Positions 7,443 through 16,483 of a stretch of 18,259 nucleotides of DNA are shown piece after piece. The position numbers and the translations under genes were made by a program. The stretch is from JBJXHB01 sp046160725 (GTDB lineage: Bacteria > Pseudomonadota > Gammaproteobacteria > Burkholderiales > Burkholderiaceae_C). Location of the stretch: NCBI GenBank assembly GCA_046160725.1, contig JBJXHB010000129.1, positions 1-18,259 on the forward strand. The letters run 5' to 3'. The notes below the pieces were generated by a model that saw only the letters and a program-made list of their open reading frames with translations, made no database searches and was not told where the DNA came from. The first letter of the stretch is position 1; each line of letters opens with the position of its first letter.

Positions 7443-8474
7443 ATGACCGAAGCCGCCCGCACCATCCATCCCGCCGAAATCCTTTTCGAGGACGGCGCGG
7501 CGCCGCCGGACATCCCGGTATGCGACCACTACTGCGGCGTCGAGGCCCGCATGCGCAAGAGCCTGGCACTGCAGGCCGAGCTGGGGCCGGTGTTCGACGT
7601 CACGCTGGACTGCGAGGACGGCGCGCCGGTCGGCGCCGAGCGGGCCCACGCGACGATGGTGGCGGACATGGTGCTGTCGCCCACCGACAACCGCTTCGGC
7701 CGGGTCGGCACGCGGGTGCATCCGGTGGACCACCCGTCCTTCGAGGAGGACCTGGACATCCTGGTCGGCCGCGCCGGCGAGCGGCTGTCGCACGTGATGA
7801 TTCCCAAGCCGCGCGACGCGGCCGAACTGGCCCGCGGCATCCGCGCCCTGGAGCGCTGCGCCCGGCGCCATGGCAAGGGACAGCACCTGCCGGTGCACGC
7901 GCTGATCGAGACCCACGGCGCGCTGCGCGACGTGGCGCAGCTGGCGGCGATGGAGCGGGTGCAGTCGCTGAGCTTCGGCCTGATGGACTTCGTCAGCGCC
8001 CACCGGGGCGCGATACCGCCCTCGGCGATGGGCGTGCAGGGCCAGTTCAGCCACCCGCTGGTGGTGCGGGCCAAACTGGAGATCGCAGCCGCCTGCCATG
8101 CCGAGGCCAAGGTGCCCAGCCACAGCGTGGTCACCGAGTTCAAGGACGGGCGCGCCCTGGCCCAGGCGGCGCAGCGCGCGGCGCGCGAGTTCGGCTACAC
8201 GCGCATGTGGAGCATCCATCCGTCGCAGATCCGGCCGATCGTGGACGCGTTCTCGCCAACCACGGCCGAGGTCGACGAGGCGATCGAGATCCTGCAGGCC
8301 GCCCAGGCCGCGCTGTGGGCGCCGATCCGCCACCGAGACACGCTGCACGACCGGGCCAGCTATCGCTACTACTGGCAGACGCTGCTGCGCGCGCGCCGCA
8401 CCGGGCAGCCGCTGCCGGCCCAGGTGGTGGCGGCCTGGTTTGCGCCACGCGAGCCGGACGGCCGTGCTGCCTGA
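7443..8474 (+). CDS. CitE-like lyase of the HpcH/HpaI aldolase superfamily
   Basis: The protein has 343 residues and a predicted TIM barrel that cleaves or forms a C-C bond next to a carboxylate, often on a CoA thioester such as (3S)-malyl-CoA or citramalyl-CoA. Visible landmarks are 'VTLDCEDGAP' (acidic cluster at residues 56-59), 'GTRVHPVD' with Arg91 as candidate CoA/carboxylate binder, 'MIPKP' (120-123), 'HALIETHGAL' with Glu156, and 'FGLMDF' with Asp182. Glu156 and Asp182 fit the two Mg2+ ligands of CitE-type enzymes. No citD or citF is nearby, so it is not part of a classical citrate lyase complex. The ATG at 7443 has no clear Shine-Dalgarno. It is divergent from tctC, so its substrate may derive from the imported acid; that link is inference. 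The protein is longer than typical CitE (about 290 residues), with a C-terminal extension rich in Tyr and Arg around 'SYRYYWQTLLRARR'. Confidence 0.85.
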   Translation: MTEAARTIHPAEILFEDGAAPPDIPVCDHYCGVEARMRKSLALQAELGPVFDVTLDCEDGAPVGAERAHATMVADMVLSPTDNRFGRVGTRVHPVDHPSFEEDLDILVGRAGERLSHVMIPKPRDAAELARGIRALERCARRHGKGQHLPVHALIETHGALRDVAQLAAMERVQSLSFGLMDFVSAHRGAIPPSAMGVQGQFSHPLVVRAKLEIAAACHAEAKVPSHSVVTEFKDGRALAQAAQRAAREFGYTRMWSIHPSQIRPIVDAFSPTTAEVDEAIEILQAAQAALWAPIRHRDTLHDRASYRYYWQTLLRARRTGQPLPAQVVAAWFAPREPDGRAA

Positions 8475-8544
8475 GCGCCGGACCGCAGCGTCACGCAGCA
8501 GCGGTAGGCTACGGCCTGACCTGAACCGACCCGCGAGGCCCGAG

Positions 8545-10503
<1,959 letters not shown>

Positions 10504-10535
10504 TCCCACCCAAGGCGCACATGCGCAGACATGCC

Positions 10536-10560
10536 ACGGCTGCCGGGACGCCGCAGCCGT
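10536..10560. terminator. Hairpin downstream of cpdB, possible terminator
   Basis: ACGGCTGC (10536-10543) pairs with GCAGCCGT (10553-10560): an 8-bp perfect stem around a 9-nt loop, starting 33 nt after the cpdB stop. There is no T-run after it, so intrinsic termination would be weak. It lies just before the TAGCAT at 10565 and could equally be an operator or an RNA-stabilising 3' stem. Confidence 0.4.
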
Positions 10561-10597
10561 CCGCTAGCATGAGGCTTCCCCACGAGCGGCATCGCAT

Positions 10598-10601
10598 GGA
10601 G
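10598..10601 (+). promoter_or_regulatory. Shine-Dalgarno supporting a TTG start
   Basis: GGAG lies 8 nt before the TTG at 10610. No ATG or GTG is available in frame between the upstream in-frame stop (TAG at 10565) and the TTG, and the first in-frame ATG downstream falls inside the second membrane helix. Confidence 0.65.
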
Positions 10602-10609
10602 CCCCCCGT

Positions 10610-13513
10610 TTGCAGGCCACGGACCCGGCACTGACACAGGCCATCGAGGCCGACCGGCTGCGCCGCCACGCGGCCGTGGGCGTCGGCATCGTCCTGGGCA
10701 CGGTGCTGGTCACGACGGCGGTGGCGCTGCAGTTCTGGCCCATCGTCACACCGCTGGCCCGGCTGACCTGGGTCGCTGCGCTGGTGCTGATCCTGGCCAT
10801 GCGGCTGGCGCTGCCGCGCCAGCATGGCACGGCGCCCGCGCAGCCACAGCGCTGGCTGCTGCGCTACCGCTGGCTGTTTGCGGCGCATGGCCTGCTGTGG
10901 CTGTCCTCCGCCTATTTGCTGGCACCGATGGCCGAGTCCCATGCGCTGGACCTGCTGCTGGTGGCGCTGGCGCTGCTGGCCTGTTCGGCCCTGGTGATGA
11001 CCTCGTTCGACATGGTCACGGCCTGGTGCTTTGCCGGCCCGGCACTGGCCGGCGTGCCGCTGGTCATGGGCCTGGCACCGGCCGATGCCCGCTACAACCC
11101 GCTGCTGCCCGCGCTGCTGGCGACCTTCTGCCTGCCGATGGCGATCGCGTCGCGGCGTGCCGGCCTGCGCGTGGCCCGTGCCGTCGCCTACCGACTGCAG
11201 CAGGCCCGGGCCCTGCAGGACGAGCAGCGCCAGGCGGCCCTTCTGGAGCGGGTGAGCACGCTGGCCGATGTCGGCGGCTGGGAGTACGACCTGCAGGCCC
11301 GCCAGTTGAGCTGGACGCCCCATGCGCTGCACCTGCTGGGCCTGCCGCCCCATGCCCGACCCACGTTGGAGCAAGGCATGGCGGCCATCGCGCCGGCCGC
11401 ACGCGACGGCCTGCGCCTGGCGCTGGACCGCGCCATGGCCGACGGGCGGGACTTCGAGCTGGAACTGCCGCTGACGCGCGCCGACGGCAGCGCCATGCAG
11501 GCCCGGGTGCAATGCCGGCCGCTGCGTGAGCAGGGGCGGGTGGTGCGGTTGACCGGTGCGCTGCACGACATCACCGAGGCACGGCGGGTGCAGCAGGACC
11601 TGCGCGCCTACGAGTCCGTCCTGAATGCCATCCACGACATGGCCAGCATGATCCGGGACGACGACCTGTATGTCATGGTCAACGACGCCTGGTGCCGCAC
11701 CACGGGCATCGCGCGCGAGCAGGTGGTCGGCCATGACATGCGGCGGGTGGTTCCCGGCTCGGTGTCCGACAGCCGACGGCGCGCCTTTCTGGACTGCCTG
11801 GAAACCGGGTCGGTGCAGCACCATCGGAGCGAGGAGATGGGCCTGCCGGTCCTGCGGGGACGCGTGCTGGACACCACCTTCTATCCGCATCGCCCGGACG
11901 CCTCGGGACACCGGTTCGTGATCGTCGTCACCCGCGACGTCACCGCCGAAGAGCAGGCCCGCCTGGCGCTGGCGACCAGCGCCGAGTACCTGCGGCGCAC
12001 GCTCAATGCCACCGGCGACGGCATCTTCGCTTCCGACGCCACACGCCCGGGCGAGCCGGTCCGCTTCGTCAACGACCGCATGCTGCGGCTGTGGGGCATT
12101 CCGCGCGAGAAGGGCCCGTCGCTGTCACCCGCCGACATCCTCGAGTACGCAACCCCCTACTTCGAGGACGCGCCGGCCGAGCTGCGCCGCATCCAGCAGA
12201 TCGTCGACCACAACCTGGACGCCGAGGACCGCCTGCTGCTGCGCGACGGCCGGGTGCTGCTGCGCCGCTGCGTTGCCGCCGGCGGCGGACGCGGCACGGT
12301 GCGGGTCTGGTCGTTCCGCGACATCACCGCCGAGGAGCAGGCGGTGGCCGCGCTGGTGGCGGCCAAGGACGAGGCACAGTCGGCCAATCGGGCCAAGAGC
12401 CACTTCCTGTCCCAGATGTCCCATGAGCTGCGCACGCCGCTGAACGCCATCCTGGGCTTTGCGCAACTGCTGGAACTGCGGCCCGGCGGCGGACGCCCGG
12501 TCGACCGCGACGCCTGCGTGCGCGAGATCCTGCGCGGCGGCCGGCACCTGCTCAGCCTGATCAACGACCTGCTGGACCTGGCCGGCATCGAGTCCGGCCG
12601 CATGTCGGTGGCGTCCGGACCGTTGCTGCTGCGCCCGGTCGTGGACGAAACGATGGCGCTGATGCAGCCCCTGGCCGACAGCCGCAGCGTGCGCCTGCTG
12701 TCCGCCACGGGCGATGCGCTGGGCCGGCTGGTGCGGGCCGACCCGGTGCGCCTGCGCCAGGTGCTGCTGAACCTGCTGGGCAATGCCGTCAAGTACAACC
12801 GCGCCGGTGGCGAGGTGCAGGTGCTGGCGCAGGTCGAGGGCGCCCAGCTGCGCCTGGTGGTGCGCGACACCGGGCCCGGCCTGACCGAGCAGCAGCAGGC
12901 GCGGCTGTTCCAGCCGTTCGAGCGGCTGGATGCCGGCGCCAGCGGCACCGAGGGCCACGGCATCGGCCTGGCCCTGAGCCGCCTGCTGGTACAGGCCATG
13001 GACGGCGACATGGGCGTGGACAGCACGCCCGGCCAGGGCAGCCGGTTCTGGCTGCAGCTGCCGCTGGTCAGCGGCGCGGCGCCGGTGGCGCAGTCCGACA
13101 GCCCGGCCGCCGCCATGCCGCCCGCCGCCGCGCAGGCCCTGCGGGGCCAGGTGCTGTACATCGAGGACAACGCCGTCAATGCCGCGGTGATGGAGGCCCA
13201 GCTGACGCTGGCCACGCGCCTGACGCTGCACCACGAGCGGCATCCGCTGGCCGGGCTGGAGCGGGCACGGCGGCTGCGTCCGGACCTGATCCTGCTGGAC
13301 CTGCAACTGCCCGACATCGACGGCTTCGAGGTTCTGCGGCGCCTGCGCACCGAGCCCGCCACGGCCGGCATTCCGGTGGTCGCGGTCAGTGCCGAAGCGT
13401 CGCCGCAGACCCAGGCCCGGACGCAGGCGGCCGGCTTCGACGCCCACCTGACCAAGCCGCTGGAGCTGTCACGGCTGGTGCAGACGCTTCAGGCGGTGCT
13501 GAGCCGGCATTAG
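10610..13513 (+). CDS. Membrane-bound hybrid histidine kinase (6TM-PAS-PAS-PAS-HisKA-HATPase-REC)
   Basis: The protein has 967 residues. Residues about 22-200 form roughly six membrane helices that look like an integral sensor module; I do not recognise its family. Three PAS-like domains follow, at about 212-330 ('GGWEYDLQARQLSWTPHAL'), 334-445 and 457-580; the first two are bounded by 'DITEARR' and 'DVTAEEQA' and the third by 'DITAEEQA'. HisKA has 'SQMSHELRTPLNAILGF' with phospho-acceptor His605. The HATPase has an N box 'QVLLNLLGNAVKY', a G1 'DTGPGL' and a G2 'GHGIGLAL'. A C-terminal receiver (846-965) has 'YIEDN', phospho-acceptor Asp897 in 'LILLDLQLPDIDG', and 'TKPLE'. All catalytic motifs are intact, so it is a competent hybrid kinase that should pass phosphate to an Hpt protein or response regulator elsewhere. 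The start is TTG, with GGAG 8 nt upstream. A 12-codon frame beginning at ATG 10596 overlaps the start and ends at 10634. The signal sensed is unknown. Confidence 0.93.
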   Translation: MQATDPALTQAIEADRLRRHAAVGVGIVLGTVLVTTAVALQFWPIVTPLARLTWVAALVLILAMRLALPRQHGTAPAQPQRWLLRYRWLFAAHGLLWLSSAYLLAPMAESHALDLLLVALALLACSALVMTSFDMVTAWCFAGPALAGVPLVMGLAPADARYNPLLPALLATFCLPMAIASRRAGLRVARAVAYRLQQARALQDEQRQAALLERVSTLADVGGWEYDLQARQLSWTPHALHLLGLPPHARPTLEQGMAAIAPAARDGLRLALDRAMADGRDFELELPLTRADGSAMQARVQCRPLREQGRVVRLTGALHDITEARRVQQDLRAYESVLNAIHDMASMIRDDDLYVMVNDAWCRTTGIAREQVVGHDMRRVVPGSVSDSRRRAFLDCLETGSVQHHRSEEMGLPVLRGRVLDTTFYPHRPDASGHRFVIVVTRDVTAEEQARLALATSAEYLRRTLNATGDGIFASDATRPGEPVRFVNDRMLRLWGIPREKGPSLSPADILEYATPYFEDAPAELRRIQQIVDHNLDAEDRLLLRDGRVLLRRCVAAGGGRGTVRVWSFRDITAEEQAVAALVAAKDEAQSANRAKSHFLSQMSHELRTPLNAILGFAQLLELRPGGGRPVDRDACVREILRGGRHLLSLINDLLDLAGIESGRMSVASGPLLLRPVVDETMALMQPLADSRSVRLLSATGDALGRLVRADPVRLRQVLLNLLGNAVKYNRAGGEVQVLAQVEGAQLRLVVRDTGPGLTEQQQARLFQPFERLDAGASGTEGHGIGLALSRLLVQAMDGDMGVDSTPGQGSRFWLQLPLVSGAAPVAQSDSPAAAMPPAAAQALRGQVLYIEDNAVNAAVMEAQLTLATRLTLHHERHPLAGLERARRLRPDLILLDLQLPDIDGFEVLRRLRTEPATAGIPVVAVSAEASPQTQARTQAAGFDAHLTKPLELSRLVQTLQAVLSRH

Positions 13514-13562
13514 CATGGCCGGCATCCCGCATGAACCCCGCCCGCATCGAAAGCCACGCCCC

Positions 13563-14678
13563 ATGACCACCCGCACCCAGCCACCGTTCCGCGCCGACCA
13601 TGTCGGCAGCTTCCTGCGCCCGGCCTACCTGCTGGAGGCGCGTGCCCGCAAGGCCAGCGGCGAGATCACGCCGCAGCAGCTGCGCGAGGTCGAGGACCGC
13701 GCCATCGCGGAGATCGTGCGCTTTCAGCAGGACGTCGGGCTGCAGTCGATCACCGACGGCGAGTTCCGCCGCACCTATTTCCACCTCGACTTCCTGGAGC
13801 AGCTGGGCGGCGTGCAGACCGACATCCCGGTTGTGGTGAAAAGACCCGACGGCAGCGAGGAGCTGGCGCCGCCGGCGATCCGCGTCACCGGCAAGGTGAC
13901 GCATGCACGGCCGATCCAGCTGGCCGACTTCGACTACCTGAAGTCGCAGGTGTCGGCCGGCCGCACGCCCAAGGTGACCATCCCCAGCCCGACCATGCTG
14001 CACTTCCGTGGCGGCCGCGGCGGCATCAGCCGGCAGGCCTATCCGGAGCTGGAGCCGGACTTCTACGACGACGTCGCGCGCGCCTACGGCGACGAGCTGC
14101 AGTCGCTGTACGACGCCGGCTGTCGCTATGTGCAGATGGACGACACCAACATGGCCTATCTGTGCGACGAGAAGATGCGCGAGGCGGCCCGCCAGCGCGG
14201 CGACGACCCCAACGAGCTGCCGCACCGCTATGCCCGGTTCATCAACAAGGTGGTGGCGCGCAAGCCGGCGGGCATGACGCTGGCCATGCACCTGTGCCGC
14301 GGCAACTTCAAGAGCACCTTCGCGGCCCAGGGCAACTACGAGCCGGTGGCCGAGGCGCTGCTGGCCGAGATGGACCTGGATGCCTTCTTCCTGGAGTACG
14401 ACGACGACCGATCGGGTGACTTCCGGCCGCTGCGCCACCTCAAGCCCGGCAAGATCGTGGTGCTGGGCCTGGTGACGACCAAGTTCGGCCAGCTCGAGAG
14501 CAAGGACGCCCTGAAGCGCCGCATCGACGAAGCGGCGCAGTTTGTGCCACTGGAGCAGCTGGCGCTGTCGCCGCAATGCGGCTTATCCAGCACGGTGCAC
14601 GGCAACAACATCGCGGTGGAGGACCAGCGGCGCAAGCTGGCGCTGGTGGTGGAGACGGCGGCAGAGGTCTGGCGCTAA
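13563..14678 (+). CDS. Stand-alone cobalamin-independent methionine synthase catalytic domain (MetE C-terminal-like methyltransferase)
   Basis: The protein has 371 residues and corresponds to only the C-terminal half of the ~750-residue MetE. It opens with 'PFRADHVGSFLRP', the hallmark of the YxjG/YxjH-like stand-alone group. The zinc/thiol-binding ligands are all present: His243 and Cys245 in 'AMHLCRGN', Glu278 in 'FFLEYDDDRSGDF' and Cys339 in 'LSPQCGLSS'. It should therefore transfer a methyl group to a thiol such as homocysteine. The methyl donor is uncertain, because the N-terminal domain that helps bind methyltetrahydrofolate polyglutamate in MetE is absent. I prefer ATG 13563 over the in-frame ATG at 13515, whose extra 16 residues are Pro/Arg/His-rich and not family-like. 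It lies 49 bp after the hybrid kinase on the same strand and ends 27 bp from a convergent gene. Genomes often name this family 5-methyltetrahydropteroyltriglutamate-homocysteine methyltransferase. Confidence 0.88.
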   Translation: MTTRTQPPFRADHVGSFLRPAYLLEARARKASGEITPQQLREVEDRAIAEIVRFQQDVGLQSITDGEFRRTYFHLDFLEQLGGVQTDIPVVVKRPDGSEELAPPAIRVTGKVTHARPIQLADFDYLKSQVSAGRTPKVTIPSPTMLHFRGGRGGISRQAYPELEPDFYDDVARAYGDELQSLYDAGCRYVQMDDTNMAYLCDEKMREAARQRGDDPNELPHRYARFINKVVARKPAGMTLAMHLCRGNFKSTFAAQGNYEPVAEALLAEMDLDAFFLEYDDDRSGDFRPLRHLKPGKIVVLGLVTTKFGQLESKDALKRRIDEAAQFVPLEQLALSPQCGLSSTVHGNNIAVEDQRRKLALVVETAAEVWR

Positions 14679-14705
14679 GCCGGCGCAGGCCGGGCGCGGC
14701 CAGGC

Positions 14706-15485
14706 TCAGCGGCCGCGGTAGCCCTTGACCAGGTTGAGCCACTTGCGCCCGGGCAGCTTGTAGGTGGCCGCTATCCAGTCGGCTCGGCGCAGCAGCTCCG
14801 CGCGGTCGGGCACGGTGATGCCATTGGCGCCGATGACAATGGCATTGCCCTCGCGCGTGGGCGCCAGGTGCCAGACCTGCCCGGGCCCGAAGGCGGCTGC
14901 GATGCGGCGCAGGCTGCCGCTGAAGCTGGCATGGCGCCCGAACAGGTTGACCGCCATCACGCCGCCGGGGGCCAGCAGCGCGCGGCAGCGGTGATAGAAA
15001 TCCTCGTCGTCCAGCACCGGCGCGGCGGCCTCCTGGTCGTACAGGTCGACGAACAACAGGTCCGCGGTGCCGTCGTGGCTTGCGTCGGCCACCCAGCGAC
15101 CGGCGTCCATCTGCACCACCTTCAGGCGCGGCTCGTCGTCCGGCAGGCGGAAGTACAACCGCGCCACGCCAATCACCGTCGGGTTCAGCTCCACGGTCGT
15201 GGTGCGGGCCAGGCGCATCGGGCCATGCGTGAAGCGTGTCAGCGTGGCGCTGCCCAGGCCCAGGTGCACGGCATGGGCGGCGGCGCCGGGCGGCAGCGGC
15301 TTCCACAGCAGCAGGGCCATCATGCGCTGCGCATAGTCCAGCTCCAACTTGTGCGGGCTGCGAATGCGCATGGCGCCCTGCACCCAGATCGTGCCCAGGT
15401 GGAGATAGCGCACGCCGTCGTACTCCGACACCGTGGCGCCGGGCAGGTCCTGCAGGCGGACGGGCTTGCGGCGAGCTGTGATCAT
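14706..15485 (-). CDS. Spermidine-synthase-like Rossmann-fold protein
   Basis: The protein has 259 residues and a SAM/aminopropyltransferase-type Rossmann fold. The glycine-rich loop is 'VHLGLGSATLTRF' (73-85), the acidic end of strand 2 is 'TTVELNPTVIGVAR' (Glu99), then 'VVQMDAGRWV' (Asp127) and 'ADLLFVDLYDQE' (Asp147, Asp150), with the gate-loop region at 'EDFYHRC' and 'NLF'. Genomes usually name such proteins spermidine synthase. However, the 'GGGDG' loop and the 'DSxDP' active-site motif of real aminopropyltransferases are replaced, so the reaction is doubtful and a methyltransferase or other role is possible. The start ATG (15485-15483) overlaps the upstream tatD stop as ATGA, with AGGA about 9 nt before it, so the two are translationally coupled. 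The frame extends far upstream in tatD, but that part is not family-like. It faces the MetE-like gene tail to tail. Confidence 0.8.
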   Translation of the reverse strand: MITARRKPVRLQDLPGATVSEYDGVRYLHLGTIWVQGAMRIRSPHKLELDYAQRMMALLLWKPLPPGAAAHAVHLGLGSATLTRFTHGPMRLARTTTVELNPTVIGVARLYFRLPDDEPRLKVVQMDAGRWVADASHDGTADLLFVDLYDQEAAAPVLDDEDFYHRCRALLAPGGVMAVNLFGRHASFSGSLRRIAAAFGPGQVWHLAPTREGNAIVIGANGITVPDRAELLRRADWIAATYKLPGRKWLNLVKGYRGR

Positions 15486-16312
15486 GCCGGTTCCTGCGAC
15501 GCCATCAGCGCCGCCAGGCGTGGCAGTGCCGCACAGGCGTTGCGGCGGGTGATGTCGGCGGTGTGCGCCAGCGTCCAGCCGCGCAGCCGCGCCATTTCGG
15601 CACCAATGCGCGGCAGCTCGGCCGGCTCGTTGCGCTGCTGGGCGCCACCGGCGCGGTCGGCGGCGGTGCGGTACAGCCACTGCGGCGGAATGTCGGGCGC
15701 GTCGGTCTCCAGCACCAGGGCATGGTCCGGCAAGGCGACGGCATGGGCCCGGATGCGCAGCGCGCGCTCATGCGTCATCGCGCCGCCGAAGCCGAGCCGC
15801 AGGCCCATCGCGACAAAGGCCTGCGCCTGCTGCGCGCTGCCATTGAACGCATGCGCGATGCCGCCGGACACCGGCACGCGCCGCAGGCCGGCCAGCAAGG
15901 CGTCGGCACTGCGGCGCACATGCAGGATCACCGGCAGGCCTGCGGCGGCGGCCAGGCCGAGCTGCGCCCGGTAGAAGCGCTCCTGCCGCGCCCGGTCCAG
16001 GCCGGGCACAAAGTAGTCCAGCCCGATCTCGCCGACGGCCACCAGCCGCGGGTCGTCGTGCTGCGCGGCCAGGGCGTCGCGCAGGCGGTCCAGGTCGGCG
16101 TCGTCGGCGCTGTCCACGGCCAGCGGATGCAGGCCCAGCGCATAGGCCAGGCCATGGGCATGGGCCAGCGTGCGCACGGTGTCGAAGTGCGCCGCCGCCA
16201 CCGCCGGCAGCACCAGCATCGAAACACCGGCGGCGCGGGCCCGCTGCACCACCGCGGTGCGGTCGGCGTCGAACTCCGTAGCGTCCAGATGGCAATGGCT
16301 GTCGATCCACAT
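15482..16312 (-). CDS. tatD: TatD-family metal-dependent hydrolase (putative DNase)
   Basis: The protein has 276 residues, normal for TatD/YcfH-type proteins, and is a cytoplasmic amidohydrolase-fold TIM barrel. The divalent metal ligands are all seen in order: 'IDSHCHLDA' (His6, His8), 'VGEIGLDYF' (Glu95), 'VILHVRRS' (His131), 'GIAHAFNGS' (His154) and 'LETDAPDIPP' (Asp204). Characterised members have 3'-5' exonuclease or Mg-dependent DNase activity linked to DNA repair and oxidative damage; RNA processing and D-aminoacyl-tRNA deacylase roles have also been described in the wider family. I chose ATG 16312 ('MWIDSHCHLDATEF'), which starts directly on the first strand; the in-frame ATG at 16360 adds a 16-residue Arg/Ala-rich extension. 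It overlaps the spermidine-synthase-like gene by ATGA and is divergent from the serine protease gene. Confidence 0.94.
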   Translation of the reverse strand: MWIDSHCHLDATEFDADRTAVVQRARAAGVSMLVLPAVAAAHFDTVRTLAHAHGLAYALGLHPLAVDSADDADLDRLRDALAAQHDDPRLVAVGEIGLDYFVPGLDRARQERFYRAQLGLAAAAGLPVILHVRRSADALLAGLRRVPVSGGIAHAFNGSAQQAQAFVAMGLRLGFGGAMTHERALRIRAHAVALPDHALVLETDAPDIPPQWLYRTAADRAGGAQQRNEPAELPRIGAEMARLRGWTLAHTADITRRNACAALPRLAALMASQEPA

Positions 16313-16483
16313 GGGCGCGGATGTTGCCGCATGGCGTCGGCCCTGCGCCGGGCCCGCCATCCGGGCCCCGGTAACCGTCGCCCATGCCGGGACTGGGGCT
16401 GCCCCGGCGGCAATGGATCGCGGATCGTGCTACCGTGGTTTTCGCGCTGCAAGGCCGCAGCGCACGAGCCGCCGGAGACGCCC
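16313..16483. other. Divergent intergenic region between tatD and the serine protease
   Basis: These 171 bp hold the outward-facing start signals of two genes. I see no gene here. On the plus strand, GCTACCGT (TACCGT at 16431-16436) resembles a -10 element 47 bp before the protease start, without a recognisable -35. GGAG at 16473-16476 is the protease Shine-Dalgarno. No strong palindrome is visible. Confidence 0.45.

Noticed and set aside
5789..8524. A 911-codon plus-strand frame across tctB, tctC and the lyase gene
   Set aside because: It runs antisense to tctB/tctC and then out of frame through the lyase; its composition (His, Gln, Arg, Gly) is that of a shadow frame.
12125..13455. Minus-strand frames of 432-440 codons opposite the hybrid kinase
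   Set aside because: Two different minus frames are open over the same DNA, which is what codon bias produces. The sense frame holds HisKA, HATPase and REC motifs.
13386..14576. A 396-codon minus-strand frame opposite the MetE-like gene
   Set aside because: It is a shadow of the sense gene, which has conserved zinc ligands. It also spans two unrelated sense genes.
14679..14705. GC-rich spacer between convergent genes as a bidirectional terminator
   Set aside because: Only short GGCC-type pairings are visible and there is no T-run on either strand, so I do not call a terminator.
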